Origin: Arthonia radiata
Lineage: Eukaryota; Ascomycota; Arthoniomycetes; Arthoniales; Arthoniaceae
NCBI GenBank assembly: GCA_002989075.1
Contig: PSQN01000005.1
Span: 2,183,241 to 2,247,240 of the forward strand
Length of the DNA: 64,000 nucleotides
Direction: 5' to 3'
The number at the start of each line of letters is the position of its first letter. Within the stretch, counting starts at the first letter, position 1. Positions 41,791-53,449 of the stretch are shown here, one piece after another. A model generated the notes under the pieces. The model was not told the DNA's origin and made no database searches. It saw only the letters and a program-made list of their open reading frames with translations. Both the position numbers and the translations under genes were made by a program.

Positions 41791-42758
41791 AGTGTTGCCT
41801 GAGAAAGGACGTACGTCCACGGAGGAGGCCCCTTACAATCTCCCGAATTAGAATGGTGCGAGGGTGCTGACTCCTGCCTCAGACTGCGGTTGATGTGGGT
41901 GAGATTGCTTGCGTAGTTGACTAATAACGTCGATCGCAGCCAATGTGAGCTACGCATGAAGCTGTGCAAGTGGGCTGTCTCGTGCCTCGCTTCCAGAACG
42001 CGTCCTTGCGTCAAGAGCGTGTCTGCACTCGTGACTTGGGTCGATGGTACGAACATGTGACAGCTGCTTAAAGAGGTCTAGCGCATTGTGGAGACCGGGA
42101 GTGACCCCAGATCTCCGAACTCGGTTCCTCCGTTCAAATGTGTGACAGCAATAACTACAGAGGAGCCGAGTAACTACTCGTGACTCGACCACAACGTCTC
42201 TCGTTGCCTCTCACTGCCGCAGCCGCATGCGCGCTGTTCAATCATGTTCGTTCGGGGTGAGCACGAAGAAGCAGTCAGACTTTGACCGGATCTCGACTTC
42301 TTCCCCACACCTGAACACGCCGTCATCCTGTCATCACCAGTCGTGTTCACGCTACCACCGACGCCGTTTCCAATACTTTGCCTTCCTACCTCGACATCCA
42401 GACTCGACCCTTTCTTGGCTTCCTCTTGTCAGCTCTTTGCCCTCTTTCACCTGCCACTTCCGCTCACTTTCGGCTGTGGCTTTTCTTCCTTCTGCATTCA
42501 CCAGCCTTGTCACTTTCGCCTTCGCGACGTCGATCATCACGACTAGTCCTCCACAATCCCCATCATCACTTTCACAAAGCTCTACCATCTGCTGCAATAG
42601 TGCATCCATCCGACCGCCCGACATGACTTTTGGTTGACACGGGCGTGGCCCACGCTTCATCATCTTCGCAACGGAGGACAGTACAAGCCCGACGACGCAT
42701 CGAAATCGTAAACGTGGCTATTGACGGGCCCGCGCGTCTGTCAAGATCAGACGGCAAC
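41791..42758. promoter_or_regulatory. Divergent promoter: GST / membrane protein gene
   Basis: This 968 bp lies between divergent starts. The side near the plus-strand gene (about 42300-42600) is CT-rich. Several short open frames overlap in all plus frames, as expected of pyrimidine-rich leader DNA. No clear known element was picked out. Confidence 0.4.
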
Positions 42759-43994
42759 ATGCCACCAACGCCACACCTTCAGCGCAAACGCTTCGAAGCG
42801 CCCGAGAAGCCTTCCGACGCAGACGCGCTCATCCTCGAGGCATGGGCGCAAGGCTATATGGTCGGATCGCTCGTTGTTATGGGCGCCATCACAGTGGCGA
42901 ACATGCGACGGGGGATCATCCTACATAAGATCATTTTGCTCGAGGTATGTCGTGGAGTTTACCGCTTTTCCCACCCTGCACCACTTCATTACTGACGATT
43001 CTCTCAGCTCATTCTCGGTTGCTTCATGGGCACGTTCATCTTTCCAAACCCACCTGTCTACGGATGGTACCTCTCCGCGACCGCAATCCCTCTAAACACG
43101 TCATGGTGTCTACACAATGTCATTTCATGGCTCAAGATTAAACCATTTCTATCCCAAAGGTGGTCGCGTGTCTTCATCGTCACAGTCTGCCTTTCGTTCC
43201 CATATTGGGCTGTCGAAATATACGCCAACTTCGCCTTTTTCAACGGTATCAATGATACTTTTCTCAAGACGAGACCATACGAGGCAATATTCAGAGACCC
43301 TTGGTGGATCTTCACCACCGCATATTTATTCTATAAGATCGCAACCCATTACCAAATTCCTTTAGGCCAGCTTGTCTGGATCTCACCGCGCTTTGGGGTT
43401 CTCCTCGTAGCCATGTCGTTATCTATCATATTTATTGTTCTGGACGTCCTGAGCGTCACGCATATCATGGACAGCGCCCTGCCAGACGGATTGAATCCTT
43501 TTTGGAAGCTTAGCACCGTCTTCAAATGCCTCACGGACAGTATCGTTCTTGACGATTTCAAGACAGCGCTTGATCGACTTATGAGACACAAGTTGCGACG
43601 TGACGGTTTGCAGCGATCTGCACTGAATCAGTTCGGCACTATCTGTAGCGCAGATTCACCCAACACTCGCGATCGCTCTGATGCCTATGCACAATGGGCC
43701 TTCTTTTCCGATGGCCGGGCGCAAGAGGATCCATTAGGTGAAGAGAGCATGGAGAGGCGGATGACCAACGGCACTGACCTCAGTGACATGGCGATCAAGG
43801 ATCACTTACGGCAGTCGCACAGTTCTACTACCAGTCCTACAACCACCAGGGGCCATGATGATGAGCGAGCTCGGTTCAGTCCCGCACCAGCACCGGCACG
43901 CACCCGCGCGGCGCCGCCATTATCAGGTCACCATGTCGAGCACTATGATGATGTACCTCTGCCAGAGATGCTCACCGAACGGCCTAAGAGCTGA
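42759..43994 (+). CDS. Uncharacterised multi-pass membrane protein
   Basis: Two exons, 42759-42944 and 43008-43994, phase-0 intron of 63 nt, giving 390 residues. I count about seven hydrophobic spans, including GYMVGSLVVMGAITVANM, LILGCFMGTFIF, VFIVTVCLSFPYWAVEIYA and FGVLLVAMSLSIIFIVLDVL. A long cytoplasmic tail starts with the conserved-looking WKLSTVFKCLTDSIVLDDFK and ends in a serine/proline-rich, probably disordered ~130 residues. The layout recalls the uncharacterised 7-TM families common in Pezizomycotina, but I do not recognise a named domain. A receptor role is possible but not shown. An open stretch upstream of the ATG lacks a start codon and was excluded. Confidence 0.78.
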
Positions 43995-45566
43995 ACCGCG
44001 TGTTAATGCCGTCCTTGTCCAATGTCACCCCCCAACAAAGTCGCAATAACACCGTGCTGTACGAGATCTCTGGGCTGTTGAATTCCATCCTGGTCTCTCA
44101 TGCACCTCAGCATCGATGCGCGGTACTATCACCGACTTTGATGCCCGTTTCCGCAAACGGGTTTACACATGTTGGCCACAGCCACACTGCCTGCTTGCTG
44201 CTGTGGCCCAGAGCGAATCACACCCGGCCGTGCGGAGCCGCCACATCAGAGGTAGTCAAGCAAAAACACGGTACAGTGATGTTCTCTGTACCAAGACCCT
44301 CGGCGTGTTGTCATACGATGGGCGCTTAAAGCATGCGGGTTTCAGGAGACGCAGCACGTTCTCGACTGACCCACCATAAACACGTGTGATGTGTGAGATA
44401 CTGGAAAACAAGAGAATGCGAAAGATATACCCATCATCAGGATGACGACGATCATGAGAACGCTGTACGAATAATACTGTACGTTGAGATACAGGATGTT
44501 ATTGAAGGATGTATATACCAATGTGAATAGCTGCCCAAGTACAGCGCCAATGTCTACAACGGAGAACGTCGACATCTGACATGTGGCTTGTCCGTCGATG
44601 TCTGTCCCGGCCTTCTTGAACGATCAACAAATGCACTGAACAGTGAAGGGGCACAGAGATGGAGGTGACTGATGTGACGGAGGCCGAAAGAGGAGTGATT
44701 CCAGGGATGTCGGTGGCCAATTGATTAGCGCGTTATTATTGAGCGACTGGGATCCTCCTCTGTCGTCTGATTGGGCAGAGAGCCAAAGTAGACGCGAGTC
44801 AGTGAGCGAATGGCAGAACCAAGGACGATTACCCGCTGCTTCCCGCTAAACCTTAATCATGTGCCGATCACGTCGCTTCTGTCAGGGCCATCGTCTTCCG
44901 CTCCATTATTGGCGAGCCCACTTCGAGACAAGCATGCGGGGCTTTCCCACCGATGCAGCCCTGGCTGCTCTCCAGCGAGGCCGTCGTTCAGCACGCCCAT
45001 CTGCTTCTGCTGTATCTTCTGGGCAAAGCCGCAGCAAGCGAAAGAAAGAAGCTTGTCGACGTCGCAGAGCCTTGTCACATCGAAGCGCGTCCGGACGAGA
45101 TATCACATCTCCAAGTGCCCCCATTCACATCTGCATCTGTACGGCACTTAATCCATTGCCACGGCGCTTAACGACGTTTCGGAGCTGTTTTTTGTCCCTT
45201 GCATGTTCGTTGTCTTCTCTCTACCATCCGCATTTCGGCTCCACCTTTTCCTTCCCACTCTTCACTGTGTGCTCTTTCAGATCTTCCCCTTCCACAGCTC
45301 CGGTCGTACAGCTCAATCTCATCGAGGAACCTACCGTCAATAGTATTGAGACGGGCGGAGCGCGCCCACCAGGCCGATCATTGTAAGATCCGTCGGGACC
45401 ATCCAACAGAGCGACCCCACTACCCCAGCGGTGAACATTCGTTTGTCCTATTGCGCACTCAATGGTTGCAACACCGACCCGCAGCGTACTGGCGACGCCG
45501 CGGTAGCTCTAAGAAACGACATAGTACCACCAGCATCCGTTGACCGGCGCCACCGCCCTCGCCAGC
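43995..45566. other. Intergenic region with one possible small membrane ORF
   Basis: This 1.57 kb separates two plus-strand genes. The only frame with a protein-like pattern is the minus-strand one at 44342-44575, listed separately. The part near 45200-45400 is CT-rich and resembles a promoter of the ferric reductase gene. Confidence 0.4.
44342..44575 (-). CDS. Possible small single-pass membrane protein
   Basis: A 77-codon ATG frame. Residues 1-36 are polar/hydrophobic (VVDIGAVLGQLFTLVYTSF), followed by a strong membrane helix (VLMIVVILMMGISFAFSCF). The rest is short and ends in a Cys pair. The pattern looks more like a protein than neighbouring frames do, but no family is recognised. It could be an exon of a longer spliced gene, since a pyrimidine-rich acceptor-like ttttccag lies inside. 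Confidence 0.3.
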   Translation of the reverse strand: MSTFSVVDIGAVLGQLFTLVYTSFNNILYLNVQYYSYSVLMIVVILMMGISFAFSCFPVSHTSHVFMVGQSRTCCVS

Positions 45567-48217
45567 ATGCCGCGAATACCTGTTGAGCTCTCTGGGATGA
45601 TCAGCGCCGTCATAGAGGATGCCGCGCAAGAGACACTTGGCCTGCTGCCAGACAGGACGTCCAACATACCTACGCTCGTGAAGCGTGTACAATTACCACC
45701 TTTCAACACCTCTACAGCCCCGCAAGGCATGAAAGATGCCGTCAAAAGAGATCCATGGAATCAAGCAGACAAGTATGCGCGAGGATGGACGTACTTTTGT
45801 GTCATACTGCTGGCCTTCGCCATAGCAGCGCGGTTGTACCACCTCTGGTCCGACAAGGTCCGCAACGCACAGCACAAGGGCAAGGGCAGCGACTCACCGA
45901 TTTACCTCGAATCGCCCGAAACGCCGTATGAGATGTCAAACCTCTATACGGACCGATCGACTAACAAGCTGTTTCCCAGAGGCAACGCGATACAGCTTCC
46001 ACCAGATCAACTGCAAGAAGAATCGACCCTCTCATCTTTCAAACCTTTACACAACCTCTTGGCAATATTTCGTTACTTTTTCTACCGTCCGACGCCAGTC
46101 TTCAAGCTACGCAAAAGGTCGCGACTAATCAGCTTTCCGTCGTTAGCCGTCATATTCATATCATTCGCAGCGCTCGCGTTTACAACCATCTACTGTTTCT
46201 TACCGCAACCGCTCTACTGGGAGAGCATACGCTTTGGCTCACCCCCTCTCGCCATTCGAGCTGGAATGATCTCGGTCGCCATGATACCCTGGCTCGTCGC
46301 CCTGAGTATGAAGTCGAACCTCATCACATTTCTGACCGGTATTGGCCACGAACGATTAAACGTGCTGCATCGCTGGGGCGGTTGGCTCTGTTTGTTCCTA
46401 GGTCTTGTACATACGATACCCTACTACATCACGCCGATCTGGGACGAGGGCGGCTATCGCGTGTTCCGTTCTTACTTTAATACTGGCATCTACATCTATG
46501 GGACTGGTAAGTCTTGCCGTGCCTTTCATCGAAGATGACTTCACTAATATTTCTCAACGCAGGCTGGGCAGCACTGGTCCCTCTCCTCTTCCTCTGCATT
46601 CACTCCCTCGCACCGTTGCGGCACTTTATGTACGAACTATTCGTCGCGCTTCATGTCCCTGCATCGATCGTCTTTCTCGGCACCATGTTCTGGCACTGCA
46701 ACAACTATCTCACCTCTTGGGACTACCTCTTTTCTACTGTCGCCATTTGGGTCCTCTCTTACATAGTCCGCCTCTGCAACCTCAATTGGACCAATCCCCG
46801 CAAGATGGCGTGGCTTGTGGGCGACGAGTGCGCCGTTTACCTCATGCCTGAGAATGCCATCAAGGTCACCATTCCGACACAAGTACGCTGGAAGCCGGGC
46901 CAGTATGTCTATCTGCGCATGCCTGGCATCTCCGTTTTCGAAAATCACCCATTTACCGTGACATCGCTCTGCTCCTCGGACTTCCCGTCGGAATACGGAG
47001 AAGACTACAGAGACATGGTTCTCCTTTTCCGCCCGTTCTCCGGCTTCACGGCCAAGGTGCTGGCTTCTGCTATCGAGAAAGGCCCGTGGCACACCTACCG
47101 CGCGTTTATCGATGGACCGTACGGTGGTGTCAAGCGCGAGCTTTCCTCCTTCGACCACGTGATCTTGATTGCCGGCGGCAGTGGCATCACAGCACTAATA
47201 TCCCACCTTCTCGACCTCATCAAGCGCATGCGCGACGGTAAGGCCGTGACGAAGAAAGTTCAGATTATCTGGGCGTTGAAAAGGCCGGAGACAATGGACT
47301 GGTTCAAAGAAGAGCTGCGCATTTGTCGAGAGTTCGCACCCCCCGATGCTGTGCAGTGCCAGTTCTACATCACCGCAGCGAAACGGCTTGCTGCCACCGG
47401 CCAGCTCGTTTCCGCCCATACGCCCAGCAGACCCATGGCTCTGGGCTTCCACAACAAAGTCAACGACACGTTTCAGGATATCGCGAACAAGCGACATAGC
47501 CATTTCTCGGAATTTTCGGGAGGCCGTACCAGTGCGCTTATTCAAGCGGAAGCGGCCGGCGACCCGGAGAAGGAAGCCGAACTTCGCCGTGAGCGTGAAG
47601 ACAATCTGACAGCGTTGCCATTGGCGCACGTAGTTCCGACAGGCAACAAAGCCAGTAGCTCCAACAACGCCTCGCCCGAGCTCGCGCAGGCAGCCCTGCC
47701 TGTCAAAAGCATGGCTGAGAAGCGCCGCTCGCAGAAACTCGCACTCGACATCCAGGCCGCGCAGAACGCCACCCTGCACCCACCTGAAACGTACCAATAC
47801 CCTCAACCCAAGTCTGCCGGCCTTGAAGCCAACTTCCAGCACGCCAACAGCAACGAGGCGGGCGGTCAGCCTGGCAATCCTTATTTTGAACAGCGCGGGC
47901 CCGGCCACTTCGACTTCGGCTTCCCCTCCACGCCAACTGAGTTCCAGAAGAGTCTCATGCGCTTCGCCTTTCTGCCTGCCACGAGGGGCGCTAGGAATGA
48001 CGGCTGGAGTACGGAGTACGGGCGTCCGGACCTGCCGTTCTTCTTGCGGAGGAGTTTAGGAAACAAGGGCATGGTGGGCAAACGGGCCGCGGTGTTTGTG
48101 TGTGGACCACCCGCGATGAGGGTAGATGTGCAACGGACGGTGGCGGAGATGCAGACGGAGGTGCTCAAAGAGGGCAGGGATGAGATTTTTATGCATACGG
48201 AGAATTATGCTTTGTGA
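45567..48217 (+). CDS. Ferric/cupric reductase (FRE family), large
   Basis: Two exons, 45567-46506 and 46563-48217, intron 56 nt, giving 864 residues. The ferric-reductase transmembrane domain has both bis-heme His pairs, each 14 residues apart: LHRWGGWLCLFLGLVH, and HVPASIVFLGTMFWH just after the junction. HPFTVTS binds FAD. GGSGITALISHL and the final FVCGPPAM bind NADPH. The protein is longer than usual because of a ~170-residue polar insertion between the two NADPH-binding halves (roughly FSGGRTSALIQAEAAG to HFDFGFPSTPTEF). Enzymes of this family transfer electrons from NADPH across the plasma membrane to Fe(III) or Cu(II). A NADPH oxidase role is less likely given the FRE-type pattern. 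There is an extra N-terminal membrane span near residues 75-95. Confidence 0.87.
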
Positions 48218-48714
48218 AGGAGGGAGGTCTGAAGATACCCACGTTGAATATCAATCTTGTAGAGAGAGACGATTGTACAGGAAGTTGAATGTACAGCATA
48301 CCATTTGAACATGGTTGTAAACAAGTTTTCCCTGACTTCAAGCTCTGTAATTCGATGCTTGTCATGGAAGCGCCGTTTTGAAGACACACACCAGGAGAGG
48401 AAATAGCACTGAAAGACGGAAGATATCACGAGCTGCCGCAGCCTTCCGATGGGTTTTTTTTAGGACACAACTGGGGAGGGCGAGGCCACGTTATGACAAA
48501 GTGCATTCATCCGAGGGTAGCACGAGAGCTGCATTCATGCTCCCATGCCTCATGGTGACCCAACGTTTGATGATAGATGTACAGCCGTGCCGGCGTCCCG
48601 TGGTTATCATGTCTGGTGTCCCGTGGTCTTCGTTTTGGGCCGCAGCTGTCTCTACCGCAAATGCATTCGCTTTTGCCGCATCACTGCTTCTCTCTGCTGC
48701 GACTAGTGTGAGCC
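48218..48714. other. Convergent 3' spacer, no gene recognised
   Basis: This 497 bp lies between the 3' ends of the ferric reductase and NAC-beta genes. No structure was recognised beyond untranslated DNA. Confidence 0.4.
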
Positions 48715-49503
48715 TTACTCAACATCGCCACCCTTGCCCTCGAAATTCTGCCCCTCCACCAACTCGGGAATCTCGTCGTCGTCATCATCCTTCTTCTCGC
48801 CATTCTCGCCCTTCTCCTTCTGCATGCTCTGATAGCTCTCGGCGAGCTTCCTAAGACTCGCGAGGCTATCCGGGCCAAGCTGGTTGAGGATCCCGGGCAC
48901 GAGCTCGGTGAGCTCCTTGTCCTCGCCGTTGCCGTAGAGGGAGAAGGTATTGGCGGGGAGGGACGCTTGGACTGCGAGGGGCGCGTAAGTCGCTCTGCCA
49001 CAGACCGTGGAGGCGGGGTGGGGTCAGCGAAGGCCGGGTGCTTTTTTGGCTCTTGCGAGAGAAGAAATGGGGGACTTACCCCTGGGCGCAGAGAAGTGGA
49101 TCACGTTGCCGTCCTCTGTGTGTTTGTTAGAATGGATTGACCCAACGTTGAGAGTGAGCCGCGACGCACGCTTGAACATGTTGACCTCCTCGATGCCAGT
49201 GATGGGCTGCACGCCGACCTTCTTCAACGTTGCCTGAAGCTTCTTGTCATCGACACCGGTTGTCTTGGGCTTGTGGACCTTCTTTCGGCGGGGTGTGCCC
49301 TTGCCACTGGTGAGGATGTTGTTAGCTGTGTGAGCTTGCAGCGTAGCTTCTTCGCGATTGTTCGTACCCTGCACTTGGCGGTTAGCGGATGGTGTCTGAT
49401 AGGAGTCTCATAGCTCAGGTAATTCTGAAAGAGCTTCATAGCAGGACATACCTATTCGCACACTCTGCTGGAGCTTGGCGAGCTTCTCTTGGTCGACAGG
49501 CAT
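48715..49503 (-). CDS. EGD1: Nascent polypeptide-associated complex subunit beta (BTF3)
   Basis: Four exons: 49503-49452, 49325-49170, 49115-49080 and 48971-48715, giving 166 residues. Exon 3 is a 36-nt microexon ([12 protein letters not shown]). NAC-beta binds ribosomes at the exit tunnel with NAC-alpha and shields nascent chains. The ribosome-binding patch RRKKVHKP is present, then [27 protein letters not shown] and the NAC domain core PANTFSLYG, and the family ending [22 protein letters not shown]. The tail is acidic. The exon 1/2 junction is the least certain: the frame-keeping acceptor chosen adds ~8 residues before GKGTPRRK, whereas relatives go straight from SVRIG to GKGTPRR. Confidence 0.88.
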
Positions 49504-50693
49504 TTTGCTGGTCTGGAAGAGGTAGAGGACAAGATGTCAGGCTCTTGGTCTAAAGAAGCTTGTCGTACGTCGTGAGGCAGCGCCCAACCGGGAAATATAG
49601 AGAAAGTTTCTGCGGTCCTCGTCGAAAACAAGTCGATGATGTGCAAGATGCGGACTATCAGATGAAGAGAGGTAAAGGTTGTCAAATATTTGTTGGAGAC
49701 ACATGTGTGGATGATAAAGCTCGGACCATGCATCTTTTCGCACGGACCACTACCGCTTCCTGGACGATGAAAATAAACTGATGCTCTTCGTTCAACTCAT
49801 GTGCCCTACGACGCAGCAACCTCGCGCATCGAACAATGACACCGCCGTTGACCCATCTGTTGCTATAGAGAGCAGTCACGGCCATCATGAATGTGCCACC
49901 AATCAGAGTCGTGAGTCTTACTATTGCCCCAGAAGATCATGTCGTCCAGCGCGGACTGAGGTCGTCCTATCTTTGCAGCCCACAAGATGAAGCAAGCGCA
50001 CGAGACTGGGAGCTCAAGATGACGAGATTCAACCAGCAAAGATTGAGCATCAAAGCTGTTCGGCCTCATTATTCAGAATCGTAGGACAGATTTGCACCGC
50101 CACATCTCACATCTTAGCACGTGACATCTCGTCTCAGGCGAGGCGCATTTCGTGGGATCCGAAGCTGCCAGCGGGATCTGACGCTCGCACTCCTCTCTTA
50201 AGGTGCTGGAATCTGCATCCTTTCCGAACGGCAAACGGGGCGTATGGGCACCAATGCGTACCTCACGGTTCGCTTGGCGTTCTTTTGAGTAAGCAGGCAC
50301 GCAGGGCTGTGTCGCATCGTTTGCAAGAAGCTTGATCAACGCCGGCTTCGCGACCTCAGGCGCAGCACCTGCCCATGCGTCACCGCGCGTCCCTTGCTCG
50401 CGCCCGTGAATGCTCACCCTTAATCTGGATCCGGCCTCCAAAATGAGATCGCGCTTCTTACATACTACTAAATGCGTCCACATACGTCCCGCCTCTCCGC
50501 AACACGCTTGCCCGCAAGAGGGGCAAATTTCCCGACTTTCCTTCCTCGTCTTCCGGACTATTGTGAGCAAGAATTAATAAAACCTGGAGTGCTGTTCAGA
50601 ACGGATCATTTCGCTACATGGCATGATAAGCTTACCGGTAGCTGGTTTTTAGCATTGGAAATCATTCTTTAGCTCTTTCTCAAGTAGTTCAAC
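49504..50693. other. Intergenic region, no gene recognised
   Basis: This 1.19 kb holds the promoters of the divergent NAC-beta and phospholipase genes. A 165-codon minus-strand frame at about 50100-50570 has no domain, and its codon pattern does not look coding. Confidence 0.4.
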
Positions 50694-52466
50694 ATGAGAT
50701 TCATGACGCGATCTTTATTGTCTCTAACTCTACTCTCATACGATGTATTGCGCGTCTGCGCTCTGCCTACATCAGCAAATACACCTCCAGCGTTTGCCCA
50801 TTTTCTGGACCGACGCGACCCTGACGACTATGCTCCAGACCGAGCCACCTGCGCAACATCACCACCCACACGTCCAGCGAGTGGCATAGGATCAGCTGAA
50901 TCTACGTACATCTCTGGACGTGCCAGTAAAGCCGCAGATGCGCTCAAAGCGTGGTTGAGCAAGACCGACCCTACCTTTGGTCAGCCGTCGACCTATCCCA
51001 CTCTGGGGTTGGCATCCAGCGGAGGTGGTCTCCGCGCGACCTTGACAGGAGCTGGAGTCATTCAGGCGCTGGATGGTCGCGACAGCCAGACAAGTGTCAG
51101 TGGTCTGTATCAAGCATTGACCTACCAGGCTGGACTCTCGGGCGGCAGCTGGCTTCTGGGGTCAATTGCTGCAAGCAACTGGGCGACCATATCATCCCTA
51201 CAGAGTGCACTGTACGAACCCAACTTTCAGGAAGGCCTGCTATTTCCCGATGGCCTCGGCGCATTTGCCAACGATAGAGACATCGTCGCATCCCTGAGAG
51301 CCAAGAACGACGCTGGATTTCCACCTACTCTGGTAGACGCCTGGGGAAGGCTCCAAGGTCTCGCGCTTTTCGAACAGCCCGAAGGAGGTATTGATGTTAC
51401 TTGGTCCGGCGTCGCTCAAGGCTCCAACTTCGTCTCGCAAGACGTACCCTTCCCAATCATCACCGCCATTGGAGTCAATGGTGCTGCGGGACAGTGCATA
51501 CCAGTAGATAGCTCGCCGCAGTACGAGTTCACACCATTCGAATTTGGTAGCTGGGATGCCGGCGTCGCGAGCTTTGTCCCCATGCATTCTATTGGCTCTC
51601 GCGCTGGAGAGTGTGTTACAGGCTACGACAAGCTCAGCTACGTCACGGGCACGTCGTCTAACCTTTTGAACCAGGCATTTAGTGTAAGTCTCAGAGCAGC
51701 CGCGCCTTTCGTTCCGTGCCTCAAGAGTTATTGTCAAGCAGCTGAAGCGCTGGCGCTGCCCTAAATCCTTTGTTTGGAATTCCATCCAACTCCAGAACAG
51801 GCTGTGCTGACATCATCCTTCTAGGCACTACCTGGTGACTCAACTGAACGGCTCCAGGATTTCCTGAACGACATCGCTGAGATCAAGAACGAGGACAACC
51901 CGAACGCCGTCTGCCAAAACTTCTTGGCGCCCTATCCGAACCCATTCCAGGATCAGCCCGATGATGTGTACCTAGTCGACGGCGGCGAGACGCTGCAGAA
52001 CAATCCGATTTGGCCCTTCCTCCATCGCGACGTGGACGTGCTAATCGTGAATGACAACTCGGACGACGCCGGCGGCTTCCCCAACGGTACCGAAATACAT
52101 CAGACCTTCTTACAGGCTCAAGCGCAGGGGCTCACTCGGATGCCTGAGGTGCCGGACGAGAACGAGTACATTGCAAGAGGATTGCAAAGTAAGCCGACCT
52201 TTTTTGGCTGTGACGATGACAATGTCCTGACAATCATCTTCGTCCCAAACGTGGCTTTTACCTACCCATCAGGGACCTCAACATTTAAGTTGCAATATAA
52301 CGAAGATGAGACGCAAGGCATGATCAAGAACGGGAACGCCGTAGCCACCTTCAACGGCAATAGCAGTTGGGCGGAGTGCATGGGATGCGCGGTGATGAAG
52401 AAGGCCGGCACTGATCTGCCGGATGCTTGCGAGCAGTGTTTCACGGAATTTTGTTTTAGACCTTGA
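50694..52466 (+). CDS. Phospholipase B / lysophospholipase (PLA2_B family)
   Basis: Two exons, 50694-51683 and 51825-52466, phase-0 intron of 141 nt, giving 543 residues. A signal peptide covers about residues 1-23. The oxyanion arginine lies in SGGGLRA (R114). The nucleophile is Ser149 in GLSGGSWLLGS. The catalytic Asp is D382 in VDGGETLQNNPIWPFL, in exon 2. The family hydrolyses acyl chains of phospholipids and lysophospholipids at the cell surface or in the medium. The C-terminal region is Cys-rich (CMGCAVMKK, CEQCFTEFCF), as in secreted fungal enzymes. No GPI signal is seen, so it is probably secreted. Confidence 0.9.
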
Positions 52467-53449
52467 TCTTTTCAATGCAATGATCAGCGACCAAACAAAT
52501 CTACTACACATTTACTGCATGGCTTGCTTATGATAACAGATGACTGGAGTAGAGTACTCGCGCTATCATAAACTCAGCTGACAGTACGTATAGCAGACTA
52601 CGCTAGGAGGCTGATACGCTGGCGAGGAACACGATGAGATGTGCCCCGGTCCGGACTTCCTGACAAGTCTGCTAGCACTAATAGAATATGCAGTCAGCGA
52701 TAGTCCTGTCAGTGGCACCGAACGGGTATCCTGAGCCAGCCATGATCGAAGATGGCTGAGTACTGGATTAATATCGCGACAGGGTCCTGACACCGGCGAC
52801 GACAAAAGTTGGGGTGGTTGGAAGCTGTCGTCTAATGCTTGTTGGCTCTGCAAAGCGATGTCAAAGAGGTACAATTGAGCTATTCACCTGGGGGTGCACT
52901 ACTCTGGGTCACTCCGACCTCGGTTGGATCGATCCGTGTCGCACCCCTCTGGACGAGGGATCCTAGACACCGCTTTCCAAAGGGTGTGAGGCAAAATATA
53001 CATATTTATGCCAGCACGTTTTGTCAAGGGTAGACCACAGCAGCTGTTCAAAGGATCTGGCAAAGCTTCTTTGGCGCCGGCGCCGGCGTATCGGCTGATA
53101 CCCTCTCGTCAGCTCACACCGTAGTGCCTTGTGGTGGATAAAGTTAGATTCGCTTTGTCCATATTACTCTTCAGCGGTCGGTCTGCTGGACGCCAGGCAA
53201 TATCTCACTTCAATCAAGACTTGAATGCTAAAAACCGGATCGATCATACTCATTACCATTCGTCTCATGCTGTTCTGTTGTTATATGCTCCTTCAAGGAA
53301 GCCCACTGGTACCATGCTGCATCAAAAACTCCATCGTTTTGCGCGAGTCGTGACAAAGATGCAGTAAAACAAACACGAATTGAATCCTTCCCAAACATGT
53401 CACGAGCTTGCCCTCGATGCCATTGCAGTTTTCAACGACGTCGACTGCA
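52467..53449. other. Convergent 3' spacer, no gene recognised
   Basis: This 983 bp lies between the 3' ends of the phospholipase and Dbf2-type kinase genes. It contains a GC-rich ggcgccggcgccggcg run at 53073-53088. No gene was recognised. Confidence 0.4.

Noticed and set aside
47195-47908. 237-codon minus-strand frame opposite the large ferric reductase
   Set aside because: Shadow of the GC-biased reductase exon. The sense strand carries clear FAD/NADPH motifs.
50073-50570. 165-codon minus-strand frame upstream of the phospholipase gene
   Set aside because: No domain, no splice logic, overlapped by other frames, and the composition does not look coding.
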